A stretch of DNA of 64,000 nucleotides from Clavelina lepadiformis (taxonomy: Eukaryota > Chordata > Ascidiacea > Aplousobranchia > Clavelinidae): contig NC_135248.1 in NCBI RefSeq assembly GCF_947623445.1, positions 14,827,820-14,891,819 on the forward strand. The letters run 5' to 3'. The position numbers were made by a program, and so were the translations under genes. Positions 1-14,013 of this stretch are shown piece after piece. Positions within the stretch are counted from its first letter, which is position 1, and the number at the start of each line of letters is the position of its first letter. The notes under the pieces were generated by a model. It had not been told where the DNA came from and ran no database searches. It saw only the letters and a program-made list of their open reading frames with translations.

Positions 1-3000
1 CTGACAGATACTCGACGCTCAGTGTACGCGAGGAATCCCCTTGGCACGTGACATCCAAAAGGCCACCAATTGGCCGATACGCGAAGTGTTTAGGGACGCA
101 GTTGTAAGGTTGAAGATCGATGACGTCATTGTCGTACAGCAAGGTCGAAAGGTCAAGTTTATAGATTTTCTGACAAAAATTTCAACTTTTCGTGCTTATA
201 ATTTTCGTGCAGAAGAAAGAGTGACAATAAAATTCTAGATGATAAACAGAATTAAATAATTAAGGATTATTCGTCACCGGCGACTCTCTTGTATTGTTGA
301 AATGTTGACAATGCCACAATAGCAGAGCAGGTATTACGCTTTTTTCTCTTATAATTACAATCAATAAATTTTGAACAAACCAATTATATTGTCAACGAAT
401 GTTCGATGCGAACAATCTGTAGCTTTGTTTTGTCATAAAATAATAAAATCCGCATGCATTATTGTACTCGTTTGACCCACCGGCTGGCCTTTGTGCGCGA
501 CAAATCCGTGCTTTATTTCTTCATTTACCGAACTCTCTGGTGGCAAAAAGAAATTAAATACAGATAAATCTATATCATTGCTGCCAGCAAATGGCTGTAT
601 TTGAACTGAAGAATGGACACCGGGGACGCTGGCGGCATAAATGACTTGCAGAACCGACATCCCACATGTTTGATCAATCCAAGATAACACGAACAACTAA
701 AAAAAAATCAAATTACACTAAAAATTGCTTTTCAACTTTGTTAAAATAGATTTTGTTTCGTTTACAATAAGAAAATAACTCATTTGAAATTTTAATTATT
801 AACAAAGTATTCTTATTAACATTAAAGCTACCAAATGAAAAAAGAAAAATGTGAAGCAAGTATTTAGGTGTAAAATGTACTTGAACACTTCTTACGAGTT
901 CAACGTAACTTTAGTGCTTCGCAATGAAAAATAACTTTCACGACAGACTACAAGACGTTATTTAATGCTGGGATGCCAACAATTGCAACGTTTTCAATCA
1001 AACCTGGTCAGAGGAGGCAGCATAATGAAGAGATACAGGGAAAGCGTCGGTTGCGATCACTTCAACCAGTTTATGCAATCTCGTGTCCAAGACAACCAAT
1101 CTGTTCTCGTCCGGTTGAGCCGCATAAACAAACCTCGATCCAACTGACACTGCACTGGACCATCTACACTGTGGTTCGCCTTCTTTTGTGCTTTTGCAGA
1201 GTTTGTTCTGACAAGACAAGAAACTCTGTGATATTTACTAAAGGGTAGTTTAATTGAAAACTGTAGTCTATTGTTGGGTTATTGAAGTTCCCAAAGCAGC
1301 GTTGTTATTCCAAGCGTTGCGTTTTTATGGTGCATTATATATAAAATTAAAACATTTCATTCTTTATCTCTCAGGTTTATTTCGTCCAGGCGATACCTGC
1401 TTTAATAAGCCAGGAACCATGTCAGTGGCATCTATTCGTCGAAGAATGGCGCAGTTCTCTGAACTGATCATCAAAATGCCTCCTCGATGAAAGACAAAGT
1501 AAGCTGCAAGATGTTTTGGAGCTGTTTCTGGATGATGTCGATTATAAATGATGAAATTGTGAGCATAAATACATCTATCAGACATCTCATTAAATCTTTT
1601 TACACCAACCTGTTTGCAAAGTTCCGTTTTCAACAAATACAATTCCGTCGTTTTCATCTAGACCGGCGTTGTTGCTTGCTACGCAGCTGTAAGCTCCGCT
1701 ATCTGAAGGCAATGCTTGGTTGATGTGGACCTCGGTGTTGTTTTCTGCAAAAAGTAAAAGGGTCATATCATGTGTAATAATTGCTTAACTGCATTAACTT
1801 AAATCGTTTAAGTTTTTACGAGTTAATATGCAACCTTTCTACTTGTAAACTCCATAATGGTGAAATGACACATCCCCGTTCATCAACACGTCTGATTTAA
1901 AGAAATGTACAACAATGACGTGATAAGCTTACCCATTATGAGGTACCTTCCGCTATCAACATCCAAATCTTCCCCATTTTTCATCCATTTTATCAGGGGA
2001 GTTGGCATCCCGACCACTTTACAAGTTATAGTTACTCCACTGCCGGCAACAACTTGCTGCGATCTTGGATGCACCTACATGCAAAGGAACGCAATAAAGA
2101 AGATGACTCCTGAAATGATCAGGGGAACAGTTTGTCAAAAACTTTAACGTGACAAAATGTCGCGCGCACTATCCAGAATGTTTTCCAGTGCATTTGCTTT
2201 TACAATTTCCTTTCCCTTCTCAAAGTTACAACTCAGGAATAATTAAATTCACCAAACTCGTGCGTTAAACAGAACATACTTGCACCCGTGGCTTGGTATT
2301 CACTGACAATTTTATCACTTGCTGAATGTCTGGTCGAATCTGCGTATGACAGCTGAAGTCACCAGCAAGCTTTGGATGAGCAGCACTAAAGCTCACCTTC
2401 GATCCTTCAACCTTTTAATTCAAGTTCGAAACTGTGATTTGCAATTACTTTTGTGAAAGAATCAGAAATCTAAGGTCTATTTGAGACTGAAATATAATTA
2501 CGATTTGCGAAGATACGTTTTCAACACAGAACACTACGGTCTGTAGTTTTCATGACACTTTACCCGGATTCCATTTTCTTCTTGTGACGTAAGACTGTAA
2601 CCACGTCGAGTCCATATGGGGTTTGGTTCCCCATCGATATCGCATTGAAGAGTAAATTCTTCTCCATATACCGCCGCCTGGTGGATCAACTTCAAATCAT
2701 CAGCAAGTTGCACAATAGTGATATCTAGCGGAAGATGAATAAGACAACAAAAACACAGATTGATCGCTTTATTGATCACTGTTTTAGAGGTTTCTTACAA
2801 TGAATAATTTACAAGTACTGTATACTTTAGCATGCTGTAGCGTATAATCAATAGTTAGAACATTTACAAAGCCGCTGAGAATTGGCCAAAAGCTATCTTG
2901 TAACAAGAAACCTAATTACATCTCTGTGGCTTTATTACCGAAAAGCACAAAAATTTTAAGCTTTTATACAAAAATAAAACTAAAACAGGGGATTTCAGAA

Positions 3001-5376
3001 ACACCTTTCTGGTTTGGCAAGAAAAAGTTTATGAGCTTGATGCAAATGAAAAAAAAAAGAAGCTTGTTTTGTAATTTATGTTGGTTCGAACATTCAAATT
3101 CACGATAGGTCCAATCTAACTCACTGTATATTTTGAAAAGTTCGCGAATGTCCATCGATCCATCTTCATTTGCATCCGAGTTATGGACGAGGTGAAATAA
3201 TGAGCATGGAAAAGGTAAAACAACGTCGAAATTCTGAATAATACCCACCTGCGTTCATCAAATAAGTCGTTCTTTACTGTGTCTGTGTCTCTGCTATTTC
3301 AAAGGCTTTAATCATTAAGATGATTCATATAGGGTTTTATACCTGGTACACTTCCTCGCTGCCCACCAAACCATCCATGTCAAGATCCATGGTCTTGAAT
3401 AGATGCTTCACGAGATCGCCTCTGACATCATTCGTGATGATGTCATCGCCCCAAAAATTATTTTCAACTGCTTCAAGTTCCAACTTTTTTAAAATATTTT
3501 CGCTCGTTGAATCGATTGCGGCTGGGTTGATGACATCATTTTCATTGCTTTCATCAATTACGTCATCTAAAATGGTTTTACTGTTTGCATCTTCAAGTGT
3601 TACATCATCGCTTATATCATTTGTCGTTTGGTTGTTTGCAGACGTTGCCTCGTTCATGTTTTTCTCCCAAACTAAGCTCTCGATGGAAATGGTTGCTGTC
3701 GTCACTTCCTTATCTTTAACCTGCTTTTCCAAATCCCTAATCAAACTTTCCGGATGTGCGTCACCGCGGAAGTGAAGTGACGGTGGTTGAACGTCAACCG
3801 CATCCGTCAACTTGTGATCAACTTCAGCAACATCAGGAGACCTCGCGATCGTGGTCGTGAAGGAAGTTGTTTTTGTTGAATTCCGAACCCGGTCTTCATC
3901 ATCCAGATCTTCACTCAAACTTGACCGATACGCGTCAATATGGAAGACAGGCGGTGGTGAAGGCTGCTTCTTTTGGTGAGTACGACCCGCTCTTCTTTTA
4001 TAACGTTTTCCACCCTTCACTTTACCGGGGTTTGATGACACCACCGTTACGTCATCAGCGTTTGACGTCATCGTCAAAGTAGCGTCCAGATACTCCAGCA
4101 GAGCGTCCAGAAAATTGAAGAAATCGACTTCGTTACACGTCGTTTCTAAATTGATGCAACACACAAAAACCAAATTAGCATCTAAAGCGATCGAGACTTC
4201 TGCTAACGACCATGTCTGGTGCTAGTCTATGTGTCATACTTTTATAGAAACAATCCTTGTTTCGTGCGTCGTATACGCTTGCCCCGGAAATACAGGACGA
4301 TCGATACATTTCGCAAGGGCTGGAATAATAGGAGCCGTCAGTCCCACAAACAGGCTGTACACACAGAATGAGGTAAAACAAATGAGGTTTAAATTGTCAC
4401 TCAATGTTTATTCTTTTGTTACAAACATGTTCTCACCCTGTTTGACTTCTTGCAATGAGTTCTGCACACGCATGTTGCTCTCCTGGTTATTCCGTCGAGA
4501 ACACATTTTTGCCCGGGTTTACACCGCTTGAAATAACAACGATTGGGAAAACGGAATGAAACTTTACCAGGAGAATGTTCTCTTTTTGGGTGATTTTTCT
4601 TGTGAATTGTCTTCCGGGGAAGATCCTCAGTCGGATTTGGGAAATACTGAACAAAAGGAAATTTTCAGGCATATTTCTACTTATTCGGTAGGCCTACTTG
4701 CAAACAAAACAATCGTTTTTTTATGAAAGGATTTTCTCAATAACATATAATAGCATCGCAGACAATTAAACAAAACAGAAATGCTTGGAAAGCTTTTGAT
4801 AAATGTTAGTTGTCGCTAATTTTTTTGTGACCAAACTGCCTGTAAGGGAGAAGAAACAAAGATAAAGAATCTTATCAAGTATCTACTCAGCAATTTATTG
4901 ATTTCCTCAACAATTATTTTATGCTGGCAAGTTTGTTATGAAATATTAAAACAGTCTTTTTTAACATTAAGTAATTGAAGGTTAATCAATTTTCCCCATA
5001 AGTGGAATTTTAAGTCTATTTGCGAAAAGCATACAGAGTAAGTAGGAATTTGAAATTGTTAATAGGCTTCTATTAGTAATGACAAAATCTACCCGAAAAA
5101 AATTGTATAAATATTTTTTGTGCTGTCAAAGCCGAGTTATGCAATAATTCTGCGACTATTAACAAAACATTTGCCGATCCATAGCCTACAATATTGCATT
5201 TCATAACTGACCTCAGGATCTGCAGCTTGATCGAATGCATTTCGAGATTTATCCAACGTTTCAGTTTTGCTCAAAGTATCTGCTGATGTAGGCCTACTTT
5301 GAAAAATAGGCATCGCAAAAACATGAACGGAAACGCACAGAAGGATCGTGTTTGCCAAGATCATTGCTGATAACAT
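1..5376 (-). CDS. Fstl4/5-like: Follistatin-like 4/5 protein, 3' end outside the window
   Basis: Secreted glycoprotein of the follistatin-like 4/5 family; its exact role is not known from sequence. Exons in gene order: 5212-5376, 4563-4646, 4437-4526, 4198-4354, 3343-4145, 3125-3233 (possibly to 3248), 2564-2724, 2280-2411, 1933-2074, 1610-1744, 1397-1503, 1004-1207, 481-696, 1-169. All phases agree. Residues 1-21 are a signal peptide (MLSAMILANTILLCVSVHVF). A cysteine-rich follistatin module and a Kazal domain (PVCGTDGSYYSSPC) follow at about 84-160. Then come a long polar insertion, an EF-hand (DLDMDGLVGSEE), a second EF-hand (DANEDGSMDIRE), two Ig domains (about 470-660; DSGAYSCVASNNAG in the second) and the family's long C-terminal domain (AAQPDENRLVVLDTR, VLSWID, YNCVPKHFAY). 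About the last 140 residues of the family are missing because the gene leaves the window. The donor at 4197 (gtctcg) and its 52 bp intron are weak and could be modelled differently. The domain order matches vertebrate FSTL5 from memory. Confidence 0.9.
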
Positions 5377-7359
5377 AAATTAAGAAAACAACTGCTCCAA
5401 CAGGTTTATTAGCCTACATACAAACGAGAGATACAATTCGGCCAAGTTAGAAGTCATTAGGGCAATTGCCCCTGCTTTTACGATAATTTTAGAACTTAAC
5501 CATATGTTTAAAAATTAATCTTTCATTCTTACGGCGACTTAAGAGCTGGTACTCGAAATAAATTTAACATCGACACCAATTTCAATTTAACATGAAGCCT
5601 AGCTCAAAATCTTTTCCAGTTTTTGGAGATCTATCCATATGGGGCGCCGCCTATAATGCCTAATGCCGAAGTTGGTTTCTTACAGTTAAACAAATACTGA
5701 GTTGGGTTTATAGCAGAACCAAGAAACTAAAACCAGCAGATGTTTCTTTTTTTCTTGACCTTATCCATCGATCTTCAACGTTGCCTAATTACTTTTGCTT
5801 TAGCTCAGTGCGCATCGGTGTGGCCCATCCGTCCATTAAAAAACGAGCATTGGAATAAGGTAACGCAGCTATAGAAAATCCGCCGCATGTAATGATGACA
5901 TTGGCTGGAAGAAATAGGCTGCTCTAATACTGATCGATAATATCGAGTCAAATCGATGAAAGCTGCTGCAGCTTAAGTACGTCATTGGCTTTTAAATTAT
6001 GTATAAGCTTTTTTGTCATAACGAACATCTGCGAAACGATGGCGAGAAATGCTGAACAGTCAACATTCTATTAAATGCAAGGAAAAATTGATACTTCACT
6101 TTATGGGAACTCTTTCAACAAAAAATCATTCTTGTTCCAACTATGATCACAACTTCGGAATATTCCACACCACACAATGAGGTAGGCTACTTAACTGCTG
6201 AATTACGATAGTTTCATGAAGAATGTTTAATAATAAAGTCCAAACAACTTACTCAAACTTTGACAACTATCCTAAATTTTGGGAGTTATCGACCAATTTG
6301 AGTTTTATGGCGATTTTGTTATTAATTCTGGAGTTATTCATATATATTGTGTACATTATTGATATGTCTACATGTACGCCATTTAAAATTCACATTCTTA
6401 TCATATCATATCGTTAGGCCCAACTGTGCGGAGCGACAAACAAAGCCAAAATCCACAGTTATCCGTTGCTACAGTTTTTATAATAGACCTGTATAAACAA
6501 GCTCTTTTTGCAAAGGGAGAAGTATACTTTGTTTTTTCCTGGTTACATTTGTCGACAGCAAATTCTTATCCAGTAGTTCCGTTATTTTCTTTTGGGCCAC
6601 TGATAAACGTTTTAAGTTCAAGTTCAAACTAAACTTTTTTTAGGACTTACTGTAGATTAACCTTTTTATCAGTCGTTTTAGACACGGAGACGCACAAAAG
6701 CTCTTTGGAAACGTCTCTCCGCAAAAACATAGCCAATCAATAAAATAAACTCAAGTTTGTCTGAGTTCTGGACCTGAACGTGCTAAGTAATTTGTAGGTT
6801 ACAAGCCTGTAGCGTAATATTTCTTGTTGGCCTATTAACAAACACATTTTGTGATTTCTAAAGAAAATGTTTCAGCTGATAATATTCATATACAGTGCAT
6901 CATAATGGAATAAAGGTTTTGCAGGACTTTCACAAGCGACAAAGATTCCTCATTGCTCGAGTTCAGTTATCGAGCTCTCGTTTGGGCAAAGTTTCCACTG
7001 TCACACATTTTTTGTTCCAGGCTTTTGTTTTATTCAGTTTTTCTTATTTTGTCCGCTAATTAAGCACTGTTTACCAGGTTTACTAGGTGAACAAAAGCAA
7101 GCGTCGTTAATGCCTTGCCCAAAGACATTACTTACAATGCCAGCGACACTGAGTGTTGAACACGTAACACAACTCATATTTACTGCAATGCCTGGTTTCG
7201 CAAATTTTGTTTATTTTTCATGACTGGGAATTTCCCCATAATGGCAGCCATTACCAGTGGTAAAATGAAAATTACTGATCCACGGTCCTGGCTAAGCCTA
7301 ACTTGAATGCATTTTTGGAAGCAGCACGGCTACCTTGCTCACCTAAAATTAACTGGTTG
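5377..7359. other. Intergenic region between divergent genes
   Basis: About 2 kb between the start of the follistatin-like gene (-) and the first CYP4 gene (+). It must hold both promoters and 5' UTRs. I see no convincing ORF, RNA gene or transposon ends. Short open frames at 6223-6417 and 6426-6632 have no recognisable similarity and lie in AT-rich sequence. Confidence 0.5.
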
Positions 7360-10300
7360 ATGAATGCAACGATGAATTACGTTCTGTATATATTTACACC
7401 TGGAAGTGGAATTGTTTTCTCTAAAGCTGGCATAGACTTGATCATTTTTTCACTCATAATTTTAATCTTGCATCATTACGTCCTCATATTTTACAAAGCG
7501 TGGAAAGAAACAAAACATCAAGACAGGATTGCTGGATTTCATCTTAGTTCGAGCAAATACAAAAAATTGCACTGGCTTAAGGGACATTCTGCTTTTGTAA
7601 GTACCAACATGTTTATTGCCAGTCCAGACAGGCCAATTGTTTTCAAGCGTAGTGTTTAAATAACTTGAAAAGTAAAAAATGATTTCACTAAAAGTAGGTT
7701 CAGTCTATTAATAAAATAAATGGTTAGGTTAGGAAAATGTGTATGCAAAAAATTGATATTGATATGTCAATATACAGCATTTATAACTAATCCGTTAGGC
7801 TGCCACTATTTCACCAAGAAAACATCTTTCGTTCAAAGATATGTTTTAAAGATTCTTGTTCGCCTAACTTGAATACTATAAAATAGCAACCTAAACCTGA
7901 ATCTAAATCTAACTCCAACAAAACCTTAAACAGCTTAAATTGACTTTTGCATGATATTTATTCTCCCAACCTAACCACCTACCTCTAACAATGGATTGAG
8001 TGACCTACATGCTGTGCTGTGAAATAGTCACTTGGATCTAGTTATTACTACTAGCTTGAAATTAGATTTAGTTCAGAACATTAGAAGGTCAAAATGGAGA
8101 TTTAGGTTAGATACCGGTATGGCTCACTGTGTTAAAGTTAGGTTAAGAAGAAACTTGAAAAAGATTTGAATGTATCATGCTTTCATTCTTTTTGGCAAAG
8201 TAGTGCCAGCCTATTATAATCTACCTTTTACTGTCATAAGTTTAAGTGATAAGTAGTGTTTTGAATTGAATTGCACAGAAAACATACTTTTGTACGAGGT
8301 ATGTGTGCACAAATGTTGTAATGAATCTTAAGCATTAGTTAGCTTGGGTGAAGCCGAAGTCTAGCTAACTCGCACTAGCTTTACTTTGCACTAACTGCAG
8401 TAGTACACAATAGCACTATGTTATGTGTGCACTGCAAAGGTAAGCCAGCAATTGTGGTGCCACAAGCACAAGCAAGATATGTCCTGTTTCTGGTATTCTT
8501 TTGGTATATGCTGTGTAAAGGGTGCTAAATGCATTGAATGATACTGATTCCTGGGCATTTTGACAAACTGACAGACAAAGTCGTAGTGAAAAACTTTTGA
8601 CATAGCATAATGTTTCTCTGTCTGCTCATATTGAGTTTTTACTAAACTACAACTCAACCACCTTTTTATGCGAAAACTCTCCAAAATACCAAGATGATAT
8701 GTTTTATGTATCTTGACAGCCAAGTTATTGCAGTTTCTTCTTGGTTATGTTAGAATTAGGTATTAAAACTTTGCCTAAGAGCATTTATCTTGATAAGTTT
8801 ACAACCAAAATATATTTATGGCTCTAATGTTACAATTATTGCATATATAAGCTGTTTTTTTTGCTCATAGGTTTGACCATTTTTTATATATGCAGTTTGC
8901 CAACCATGCATTTTGAAATAGGCTAAAGCTTGCATGTGGAACCTTCATTGCTGACAGTGTTGCATATCAACTAAAGATCTCATCGAAAATTTAAACCATG
9001 CATTTTTGATTCAAAATGCTCACGCTAAATGCAAACAATACATAAAAGCTGTAATAAATAATTATCAACCATTTTTTACAGTATACTTCCACTGAAGAAG
9101 GGTTACTTAAAGCTGTTGAAAGGACAACTGAGTTTCCTGGCTTATTTAATTTCCATGTTGCTTCGTATTTTTCATTCCTCACCCTTCATCATGCCGACAC
9201 AGTAAAACCTCTACTGGCCAGCACAGGTAAAGATTTCTAATGTTAAAAGGTGATTTTGGAACTGTTTTGCATTTCTGATGAAAAAATCGTGTAATACTGG
9301 TATGTGCAGGTATGCACTGTTTGATAGGTTGTTAGGGCTGTATCACTTTAGTTTCGTTTAAGTTTTTTCAAATTTTTAATTTTCTTTTCTTCATGTATTA
9401 TTTCAAATTCTTGGAGCTGTTGGATTTGAACATAAGCAACAGTTTTTTTGTCAGTTGCACTTGACAAGAAAGGTTGATAGAATACAGCATAAAATCTTGC
9501 ACTTTAATTTGGAAACTTATAATGAAATATATAAAACTTCTCTGGAATCATGTGTTTTATTAATTTTTTTATACTGTAAAAGCCATTAAAGAGAAGAATA
9601 TTTACGGGTTTTGGGAACCCTGGATAGGCGAAGGATTGCTCACCAGCAATGGCAAGCTTTGGCAGAGACATCGACGTTTGTTGACTCCAGCTTTCCACTT
9701 TGGGATCTTAAAATCGTGAGTTATTTGCAAGAAAAAATAAAACCAGACCATCGACATCTTAAGCAGAATATGTGGGTTGGTGCAGATACATTGGGATTTT
9801 CAACGAATGCAGTAAAGTTATGTTGGATAAGTGGCAAGATGTAATGAAACAACCAATAGAAGTGTTTGAAGACATCGGTCTTCTTACTCTGGACACAATG
9901 ATGCGTTGCACCATGTCGTCAACAACTGATTGTCAAAAAATCAAGTATTTCCTATTACAGTTTCATAAACATTTTTTTTGTATTGCAACTATGAATTATT
10001 GTGTATAAATTGAATTATGTTAGTGATTGCTTCAAATAACTGTGGTATTGGCTTAACCTATGTAAATCTTTAGAGGACATCCATACATCAAATCTATTCA
10101 TGCGTTGAGTAAAATATCTGTGAAACGTCTTGACCAGCCTTTGTATTTGATTGATTGGTTGTTCTGGCTTTTACCAATTGGGCGAAGATATCGCAAAGAG
10201 ATAGAGTTTGTCCATTCCTACACGGCTAAGGTTTGTACAATATGAACATATTTTGTGTTTTTTGTCATAATATGAATCGGTAAAAGATGTCCACTTTGTC

Positions 10301-12878
10301 CATTGTGTTAACACCCACCTCTGTTGTCTGAAAATTTCTTTCAGTAGATCATATCGGATCGACGCAAACAACTGACACAAACTGTTGGTTCCATTCAAAC
10401 AATTGCAACAGAAGAAAATGATGAAGTTTTTTCGAAACAGCGTAAAGTTCTTGATTTCATCGATGTTCTCTTGCAGTCGAAAGTAAGAGAAATCTTTGCA
10501 GCGAAGTACTTGTTGGGCACTGGATGCTTTTATCTGCCAGTTTATCCTATCGATTATTTTCATGTTGATACTTGTTTTTATTGGATACCTTAAACGAAGT
10601 TATCTTTCAAAATGTTTAAAGGATGAAGATGGTTCTGGGTTAAGTGATAAAGAGATAAGAGACGAAGTGGACACTTTTCTATTCGAAGGTCACGACACAA
10701 CATCAAGTGGTAAGTTTTACCATTATTTTTGTAAGTCACACGTCAAAACGTTGTACAATGTAAAATGCATACATTTTAACCATAGACATAAAATGTGAAA
10801 TTAATATGATATTTTTTTAAACTTGACAACTTCCTTACGAGATTTTTGTTGGATCAGATTACACATAAAGGTCTATATTTTGTGTTATTTTTGCACTTCA
10901 CCTAAACTTGGTTGTTTTCCTCATACCGTATCCGCAGTGTCCTGTTTGACGCATGATGTATTCAGCATTTTTATATTTATATTCTGCATCACTTATTTCA
11001 TGTAAAACACTGAATTAAAGTTAAGATAGAGATAGGATTTTTGGAAAACATTGACTTTTTACAATACCATTGCTCTAAATTTTTGAAATTTTTTTGTGCA
11101 GCTATGTTTTGCTTTTCACTTCACTGTTGTGTACAATATTTTTCTCTGCAAGAGAATTATTGTTGTTGCTTTCAACACCTTTATGCCCAACCACTTAATG
11201 CTGTTGTTATGCTATTGTTTATGCTGCACCAATTACTCTACATTTTTGAAACCGTTTTGTACAACTAGCATTCTTGTTCTTAGGAATATCTTGGGCATTG
11301 TACAATCTTGCAAAATACCCAAAATTTCAAGAAAAATGCAGAAACGAAATTCATGATGTGATTGGACTGAAACCAAATGTGGAATGGTAAGTCTATGATT
11401 TTGTAAATACATCAATTGGCAATAGTAGGATCATTTTTGCCTCTGTTGTACTTGAAAATAGCACAACTATTTAAAGTGTTTCAGTGCATATGTATGATAA
11501 TGCAGTTTTTATTTCAAACGTTTTCTAATGTTCCAAGTTATAAATAGGATTTTAATTGAAATGCAGCAGAATTTAAAACTTTATTTTTTGTTCAGGGAAG
11601 ATTTGCATAAATTGTCTTATCTGACAATGTTTATTAAAGAAAGCCTAAGGTTATACCCACCAGTCTGGCTCATAGCCCGTGAGCTCACAGAAGACTTGTC
11701 AATATCAAGCAAGTACAATAAATCTGGCAGGGATATTCCAAAGGGCACTCGCATGGTCGTTCATTTTTTCTCGCTTCATCGCAACCCACACTTATGGGAA
11801 AACCCAAATGTACGTAATGAACATGTAGTGGTTTGCAATACATCTTGGATAATATTTATCTGCAAAACCTTGCTAATGTAGTAACACATAGAGTGCAAGC
11901 ATGGTAGTGTACAAGTTTATAGTTATAATATTTTTACTTACTTTTGTTTAATGTACATCTATGTTTCAGGACTTTATTCCGGAAAGATTTTCCAAATTAA
12001 ATGTGACCAAATTATCATCTCATGCTTACCTGCCGTTTTCTGCTGGTTCTAGGTAGTTATTAAGCATTGCATGTCTTTGTCATAAAGTCTACTTACTTTT
12101 ACTCAATCTTCTGTTTTGGGTAATTTTTATTCAACTTATCAGTTCCAGCGTTGCATATTGAGATAGTTATTGACAAACGTTTTGATCAGCTTTAGTACTG
12201 GACTGAACAACAAGCTACTGTTTTCGATAACTACATTATTAGTTAGTTATTTATGCCAAAAAAATTATAGTTTGCTGTTTAAGTTTTCGTCCTAAATATT
12301 GGCTTTTATCTTTTTTGCAATCTTTAAAACTCCACTAAAATCAATATATTTCTCATACCTTTACTATGAATAAAAATTTTGTTAGCACACATCAATTGTC
12401 CTTCAGACCTGTGTTTACTTTGCAAGCGAAATAATATTTAATGCTGAAGTTGCTCTGATTATTATTACATACTAAATAATTCAATTATTTCAACAAACTG
12501 TCATTTTTTGCTTAAATTTGCCTGATTTTTATGGAAAATTATAATTGTTGATACAAAGTAAAAAATTTAGATTTTAAAATAAATATGATTTGAATTTTAC
12601 AAAAATGTTGAAAAAACGAAGTTTTTAAAATAGTTAGTAAGAATTTCTGAATAAGATGTGCTTTGGTGTTTATCAGAGACAATTTGTTGTTTTAGTTGTA
12701 TTTTTATAGAAACTGCATCGGACAAAACTTTGCAATGAATGAAATTAAAGTTGTTCTCGCTCAAACTCTTCGTCGATTTCTGCTCTCATTGCCTGAGGAT
12801 GAACCACCTCCTGTCATGGCTCCCATGATTGTACTGAAGGCTAAAGATGGAATAAAGATCAACTTCTCTGTTCTTTAA
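7360..12878 (+). CDS. CYP4-like: Cytochrome P450 family 4 (CYP4F-like), gene A
   Basis: Heme-thiolate monooxygenase of the ER membrane; the family typically omega-hydroxylates fatty acids and eicosanoids. Eleven exons: 7360-7596, 9082-9226, 9583-9715, 9786-9944, 10074-10230, 10348-10482, 10622-10709, 11284-11386, 11596-11809, 11970-12052, 12710-12878. They give 540 residues, normal for CYP4. An N-terminal anchor ([19 protein letters not shown]) is followed by the C-helix WQRHRR, with the CYP4 stretch RLLTPAFHF. The I-helix is [17 protein letters not shown]; Glu344 is the residue that covalently binds heme in this family. ESLR (401-404) is the ExxR motif, and FSAGSRNCIG (480-489) has Cys487 as heme ligand. 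The frame stays open upstream to 7303 but has no earlier in-frame ATG; 7372 is an alternative start. The donor of exon 4 (gtattt) is weaker than the rest. It points at gene B, tail to tail. Confidence 0.95.
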
Positions 12879-14013
12879 AACATAATTCACTGATATGCTG
12901 GGTGAGCTTGAAATGCGTTCCTTTATGAAGCCATGAATTGTAGTTTTACTGCTACTACTTTTAGTTCTATTCAAACATATTCATCTGATTCAGCTATATA
13001 AAACTTTTAGTGCAATATGTTACAACACAAAGAACTGTCATGACTTATTTATTGCTTTGCTGCACTTTCTACGTCGGAAGTGGTCTCCTTGTGTTAACAT
13101 TTGATTCTCTGATTTTTAATACAAGTCATTTGTTTTCTGTATTAGACTTATAACAGCCAATTTTGCAACCAGCAATTCACTGCTTCCATTAAAATAAATC
13201 ACAATTGATCGACATTTTTATTTCCCTGTTTAATATAATCATTTCTTAACTTTAATTTTTTTTATCTTATGTTATATTTATACTTCATAGGGATGTACAA
13301 TTGTAATCGGAAGACACTTTGGTGATTTTATTTATGATAACCGCTAGAGGGTGGAAGAAAGTTGCAACAATCAAACCTCAGTGTTGTTAAATGCAAATGC
13401 AGTTGCCTGTTTAACAAGGGTACAACATTTTAAAACCAAACTAAATCAAATTAATAACATTGTAATGGAATGGGTTGTTTATGGTTGTTGAACTTAACAG
13501 GTTGACCCACTTCACTACAATGTTTACTATTCGAATTGTTTATTGCGGATGATGATATATGAGTCTCATAAGGTCGTTGTCTGCTTTTCTCAACCTTAGA
13601 CTTAATTGTTCACCTTAACGAATTATTGTCTTGTGAAGATGACAACAAAGTTATCTAACTTGATACTGAACTTCTTCAAATTGATTTCAACAATGTTACA
13701 CAGGAATGACAACTGTATATACTGATTATATTGAAGCTTCTTTGAACGATTACATTTGAACAGAACATTGGCACAGCAACAGCATAAAAACCTCCATGTT
13801 ACAGAGCTGATCTTACTAGACGAATGAATGAACGAATAGCTTAGGCAATATATACGCATGATATTTAATGCCACGAATTAAAACGGTAAATAGGAAGTCA
13901 TTGGCACACAATGCTTAAGCCTTGCTAAGCAGATTTGCAAAACCAGGAAGTATGCTTTATAATCAATCTATATGCACAACATACACCGATTATCACAACA
14001 TCATGAAGATACC
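12879..14013. other. Intergenic region between convergent CYP4 genes
   Basis: About 1.1 kb between the stop codons of CYP4 genes A (+) and B (-), which should hold both 3' UTRs. An AATAAA-like signal lies near 13192 for gene A. No ORF or transposon was recognised; the 83-codon minus frame at 13623-13874 looks fortuitous. Confidence 0.5.

Noticed and set aside
433-480. Continuation of the follistatin-like exon to an in-frame stop at 433
   Set aside because: A donor (gtgggt) at 475-480 and the next exon at 1-169 continue the family's C-terminal domain, so the frame after 480 is intron.
7700-8150. Scattered ttaggtt / aacctaa motifs that look like interstitial telomeric repeats
   Set aside because: They are irregular and interrupted, with no run of the TTAGGG unit.
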